Assembly: GCA_028283625.1 (NCBI GenBank)
Contig: JAPWKG010000026.1
Location: forward strand, 1-64,000
DNA from: Acidobacteriaceae bacterium
Lineage (GTDB): Bacteria > Acidobacteriota > Terriglobia > Terriglobales > Acidobacteriaceae
Length of the DNA: 64,000 bases
Reading direction: 5' to 3'
The stretch's first letter is position 1; each line of letters opens with the position of its first letter. Below are positions 61,048 through 64,000 of the stretch, piece by piece. The notes beneath the pieces are model-generated. The model had not been told where the DNA came from, searched no databases, and saw only the letters and a list, made by a program, of their open reading frames with translations. The position numbers were made by a program, and so were the translations under genes.

Positions 61048-61704
61048 ATGTCGCTCCGCATCAATGAGATCGCACCTGACTTTTCCGCCGAGACATCGCA
61101 CGGCCCGATTCACTTCCATGAGTGGATTGGCGACAACTGGGCGATCCTGTTCTCGCACCCGAAGGACTTCACCCCGGTTTGCACCACCGAGCTCGGCGCC
61201 ATGGCGGCGCTTGAGGACCAGTTCGCTGCCCGTGGCGCGAAGGTCATCGGCCTTTCGGTCGACAAGGTAGAGTCGCACAAGGAGTGGGAGAAGGACATCG
61301 AAGAGGTTAGCGGGCACAAGGTGAAGTACCCGATCATCGGTGACCCTGAGCTGAAGATTGCCAAGCTGTACGGCATGCTGGCCGCTGAGGAAGGCGATAG
61401 CTGCGAAGGCCGCACGCCGGCAGACAACGCTCCCGTTCGTACGGTCTTCGTGATCGGCCCGGACAAGCGCATCAAGCTGAACCTGACCTACCCGATGACC
61501 ACGGGCCGCAACTTTGCAGAGATTCTGCGCGTGCTGGACTCCATTCAGCTGACCTCCAAGCACAAGGTCGCGACCCCGGCCAACTGGCAGAAGGGCGATG
61601 ACGTGATCATCACCGCTGCGTTGAACAACGAGGAAGCAGAGAAGGTATTTCCGGGATATAAGACCGTGAAGCCGTATCTGCGTACGACCGCACAGCCAAA
61701 GTAA
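61048..61704 (+). CDS. 1-Cys peroxiredoxin (Prx6 type)
   Basis: Thiol peroxidase for H2O2 and organic peroxides, cytoplasmic, 218 residues. Peroxidatic C45 in FTPVCTTELG with Thr42 and the later Arg. The long C-terminal domain typical of Prx6 is present (TPANWQKGDDVIITAALNNEEA). A further Cys, C119, lies in a region where 1-Cys members usually have no resolving residue, so a 2-Cys-like mechanism is possible. Strong AAGGAGAT upstream of the ATG. Preceded by the leader peptide and terminator. Confidence 0.95.
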   Translation: MSLRINEIAPDFSAETSHGPIHFHEWIGDNWAILFSHPKDFTPVCTTELGAMAALEDQFAARGAKVIGLSVDKVESHKEWEKDIEEVSGHKVKYPIIGDPELKIAKLYGMLAAEEGDSCEGRTPADNAPVRTVFVIGPDKRIKLNLTYPMTTGRNFAEILRVLDSIQLTSKHKVATPANWQKGDDVIITAALNNEEAEKVFPGYKTVKPYLRTTAQPK

Positions 61705-61722
61705 TGTAGGCTGTACAAACGA

Positions 61723-61798
61723 GCACCGGTGGCGAAGTGGCTAACGCGCTGGTCTGCAAAACCAGTATTCGCCGGTTCGATCCCGGCCCGGTGCTCCA
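61723..61798 (+). tRNA. tRNA-Cys(GCA)
   Basis: Acceptor GCACCGG pairs with CCGGTGC; discriminator T; encoded CCA. Anticodon stem CTGGT/ACCAG, loop CTGCAAA (anticodon GCA), T-arm GCCGGTTCGATCCCGGC. It lies 18 bases after the peroxiredoxin stop, so it may be co-transcribed with a gene whose leader is rich in Cys codons. Confidence 0.95.
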
Positions 61799-61805
61799 AA
61801 ACATT

Positions 61806-61842
61806 GCAAGGAAAGCGAGGCAGCAGCTGCCTCGCTTTCTTG
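61806..61842 (+). terminator. Terminator after tRNA-Cys
   Basis: GAAAGCGAGGCAGC pairs with GCTGCCTCGCTTTC, extended by GCAAG/CTTGC. Confidence 0.75.
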
Positions 61843-61860
61843 CGTCTGGTGGGATAGCGG

Positions 61861-62172
61861 ATGGAGCTTGCTGCGGTACTGCGCGCGACAGAGGGTGGAG
61901 TGATGGTTCCTGTGCGGGTGCATCCTGGCGCACGGAAGAATGCGGTGAGTGGACTGCACGATGGTGCGTTGAAGATCTCGCTGACCTCACCGCCGGTCGA
62001 GGGCAAAGCCAATGCAGCGCTCACGGAGTTTCTGGCAGAACTCTTCGGCGTTGCGCGGCGTGAGGTGGTGCTGCTGAGCGGGGAGACGAGTCGCAGCAAA
62101 CGCTTGCTGGTGCGTGGCGTGAGCGTGCAGCACGGGATCGCGTGTTTGGAACGTGTTTTGCAGAGAACCTAG
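61861..62172 (+). CDS. DUF167/UPF0235 (YggU) family protein
   Basis: 103 residues, the whole of a small alpha/beta family of unknown function. Typical blocks: VRVHPGARKNAVSGLHDGALKISLTSPPVEGKANAALTEFLAELFGV and the VVLLSGETSRSKRLLVRG end, partly quoted here as the pattern of the family. No transport or catalytic motif known. ATG at 61861 or the later ATG at 61903 could start it; the first is kept. Confidence 0.9.
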   Translation: MELAAVLRATEGGVMVPVRVHPGARKNAVSGLHDGALKISLTSPPVEGKANAALTEFLAELFGVARREVVLLSGETSRSKRLLVRGVSVQHGIACLERVLQRT

Positions 62173-62322
62173 CGCTCGATATTTTTCTTTCGTGAATAAC
62201 AGGCGGGCACTGTGCGGTTTTCGGGCACGCTGCGACCATGTTTTTCTCCTGTTCGCAGCGTAGTCACATAGCGGTAACACGGCGCGAAGACCCTTGTATC
62301 CAGATCGATATAGGGAGTTTTC

Positions 62323-64000
62323 ATGCATAAACTCTGCCGTAAGGGGTGCCGTCTTTTCTCGACACTCTTTCTGCTGTGCTTTGCCGGTGCTGGTGTTTCA
62401 CTTGCTCAGTTTGACGCTGCATCTGTTCTTGGTACGACACGCGACTCCTCTGGTGCTGCCGTTGCGCACAGCCGCGTTGTTCTCGCAAACGTCACCACGG
62501 GTGTGACGCGAGAGGTTACAAGCGACGACGAGGGTCGCTTCAACTTCGCCAGTGTGCCCATTGGCGAATACAAGCTTTCGGGCGACTCGGCTGGCTTCCG
62601 TCACACGGAAACTCCTGCGTTCGCTCTTACGGTCAATGCGCATCAGCGTTATGACCTGACGATGGCGGTCGGTTCTTCGGACACCTCAGTCGAAGTTGTT
62701 GGTGGGCCGACACTGCTTGAGACCGAAACCAGCTCGCGCGGACAGGTGATCGGTCAGCGCCAGGTGGAGAACCTGCCGCTGAATGGCCGTTCTTATGCTG
62801 ACCTTGCGTTGCTCTCTCCCGGTGTGCGTCGCTCGACGCTGGAGAATCAGAGCACCTCGAACCGCGAAGGTTCGTTCAACGTGAACGGTCAGCGTTCGGC
62901 GTTCAACAACTTCCTGCTCGACGGTGTGGACAACAACAACTACGGCACCTCGAACCAGGGTTTTGCGAACGAGAACATCTCGCCTTCGCCGGATGCGGTG
63001 GAAGAGTTCCGCGTGGATACCGACAACTACTCGGCTGAGTTTGGTCGCTCGCCGGGTGCGGTGATCAACGTATCGCTGCGCCGCGGTTCGAACAAGTTCC
63101 ACGGCCATGTGTGGGACTACAACCGCAACACGGACTTCAACGCCTCTGGTCCGTTCCTGCCGGTTGGCGGCAATCCGAAGTTCATCCGTAACCAGTTCGG
63201 CGCAACCTTCGGTGGCCCGATCTGGAAGGATCGCACCTTCTTCTTCGCCGACTACGAAGGTGTGCGTCAGATCTTCAACAACACGAACACGAGCTCGACG
63301 CTGCCGACCGCAAATCAGCGTAACGGCCTCTTCTACCTGAACGACGACACCAGCAATCCGGACTTCGCGATTCCGCTGCGTGATCCGATCTCGGGTCAGA
63401 CCTATCTTGGTCAGCTTCCGACCTCGGCGCGTACTTCGTTCGCGCGTGCTGTGATGGCGGCGCTGCCGACCAACACCAGCGGCGGCATGTCGAACAACTA
63501 CTCGTACACACCGCGCGGCGTCATCAACGACGACAAGGGCGATGTTCGCATCGACCATACCTTCAGCCAGAAGACGACGATCTTCGGCCGTTACAGCCAG
63601 CACGCTGGCTACATCTTCGATCCTCCGGGAATTCCGGGACGCGCGGGTGGAAACTCGAACGGCAACACGAACATCACCAACAAGGCCATCGCTGCAGGTC
63701 TGACGTATGCCTTGCGTCCGAACCAGCTGTTTGACGTTCGCTTTGGCTGGTCGTTGAACAAGGGTGGCAAAACTCCGATCGGCTTTGGCGACGAGTCGCT
63801 GCTGACGGAGAACGGCATCACCGACGGTTTGCCGGCGGCCTCGACCCGCGATCTGAATACGCAGGCGATCACTGGCTTCACGCAGCTCGGTGCGCAGAAC
63901 TCCAACCCCCAGTTCCAGAACCCGGAGATCTACAACCCGAAGGTGAACTACACCTGGATTCACGGCCGCAATACGCTGAAGGCCGGCTATGAGTTCCAGG
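62323..64000 (+). CDS. Oar-like TonB-dependent receptor (3' end outside window)
   Basis: Open from ATG 62323 to the window end, at least 559 codons. Signal peptide (about 1-29, AGAGVSLAQ), then a carboxypeptidase-regulatory-like domain (about 31-112, VLGTTRDSSGAAVAHSRVVL) and a plug (GQVIGQRQVENLPLNGRSYADLALLSPGV, FNVNGQRSAFNNFLLDGVDNN, VIGQ and EEFRVDTDNYSAEFGRSPGAVINV) typical of the large Oar/SusC-distant receptors expanded in acidobacteria. The beginning of the barrel follows. Such receptors likely import glycans or other large solutes. Preceded by TAGGGAG eight bases before the ATG. Confidence 0.9.
   Translation, partial: MHKLCRKGCRLFSTLFLLCFAGAGVSLAQFDAASVLGTTRDSSGAAVAHSRVVLANVTTGVTREVTSDDEGRFNFASVPIGEYKLSGDSAGFRHTETPAFALTVNAHQRYDLTMAVGSSDTSVEVVGGPTLLETETSSRGQVIGQRQVENLPLNGRSYADLALLSPGVRRSTLENQSTSNREGSFNVNGQRSAFNNFLLDGVDNNNYGTSNQGFANENISPSPDAVEEFRVDTDNYSAEFGRSPGAVINVSLRRGSNKFHGHVWDYNRNTDFNASGPFLPVGGNPKFIRNQFGATFGGPIWKDRTFFFADYEGVRQIFNNTNTSSTLPTANQRNGLFYLNDDTSNPDFAIPLRDPISGQTYLGQLPTSARTSFARAVMAALPTNTSGGMSNNYSYTPRGVINDDKGDVRIDHTFSQKTTIFGRYSQHAGYIFDPPGIPGRAGGNSNGNTNITNKAIAAGLTYALRPNQLFDVRFGWSLNKGGKTPIGFGDESLLTENGITDGLPAASTRDLNTQAITGFTQLGAQNSNPQFQNPEIYNPKVNYTWIHGRNTLKAGYEFQ

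Overview
The window looks like a chromosomal piece of a GC-rich, aerobic, Gram-negative soil bacterium, most likely an acidobacterium of the Terriglobales/Acidobacteriales type. This is inferred from gene content: an Oar-like TonB receptor with a carboxypeptidase-regulatory N-terminus, a futalosine-pathway mqnC, several poorly characterised secreted beta-barrel proteins, and a cytochrome b that carries its own cytochrome c domain beside a caa3 oxidase. There is no rRNA and no sign of plasmid, phage, IS element or CRISPR.

Layout. 1-2.1 kb: 3' end of an RNase R gene and an AI-2E-family permease. 2.2-5.4 kb: a secreted serine hydrolase, a glycine-zipper lipoprotein and a small His-rich exported protein. 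5.6-7.8 kb: beta-carbonic anhydrase plus SulP transporter. 7.9-13.1 kb (minus): Rel (p)ppGpp synthetase/hydrolase, a secreted alpha/beta hydrolase and an outer-membrane barrel. 13.3-17.7 kb: class I ribonucleotide reductase behind a candidate NrdR-box pair and a clear cobalamin riboswitch; its small subunit has the residues of the tyrosine-less class Ic group. 17.8-22.3 kb: GT2 glycosyltransferase, RcnB-like protein, VOC protein, TRIC channel, mqnC. 22.4-29.1 kb (minus): haem cluster hemE-hemH-hemY-P450 flanked by two similar barrel proteins. 29.4-31.5 kb: pyrophosphatase, APC permease, tRNA-Ser. 31.6-36.5 kb: an accessory-looking, gene-poor, less GC-rich stretch with a DUF5946 protein, a probable gene relic and a DNRLRE/collagen-like surface protein. 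36.5-39.8 kb: divergent alcohol and aldehyde dehydrogenases sharing a palindrome-rich region. 40-49.9 kb: NDH-2 and a compact respiratory operon ctaC-ctaD-ctaE-membrane subunit-cytochrome c-Rieske-cytochrome b/c-ctaG. 50-62.2 kb: nucleoside hydrolase, VOC-like protein, TonB siderophore receptor plus PepSY protein, GalM, exported GH1 glucosidase, a lone receiver protein, PhzF, 1-Cys peroxiredoxin, tRNA-Cys, DUF167. 62.3-64 kb: the start of an Oar-like receptor that runs off the window.

How it works together: NDH-2, menaquinone (mqnC), haem synthesis and the bc-caa3 operon form an aerobic respiratory set; alcohol and aldehyde oxidation could feed it NADH. One palindrome type occurs both at the alcohol/aldehyde genes and in front of the oxidase operon, suggesting shared control. 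The most unusual item is upstream of the peroxiredoxin gene: a good promoter, a 31-codon reading frame with eight cysteine codons in a 12-codon stretch, and an intrinsic terminator before the gene, the layout of a cysteine-sensing transcription attenuator.
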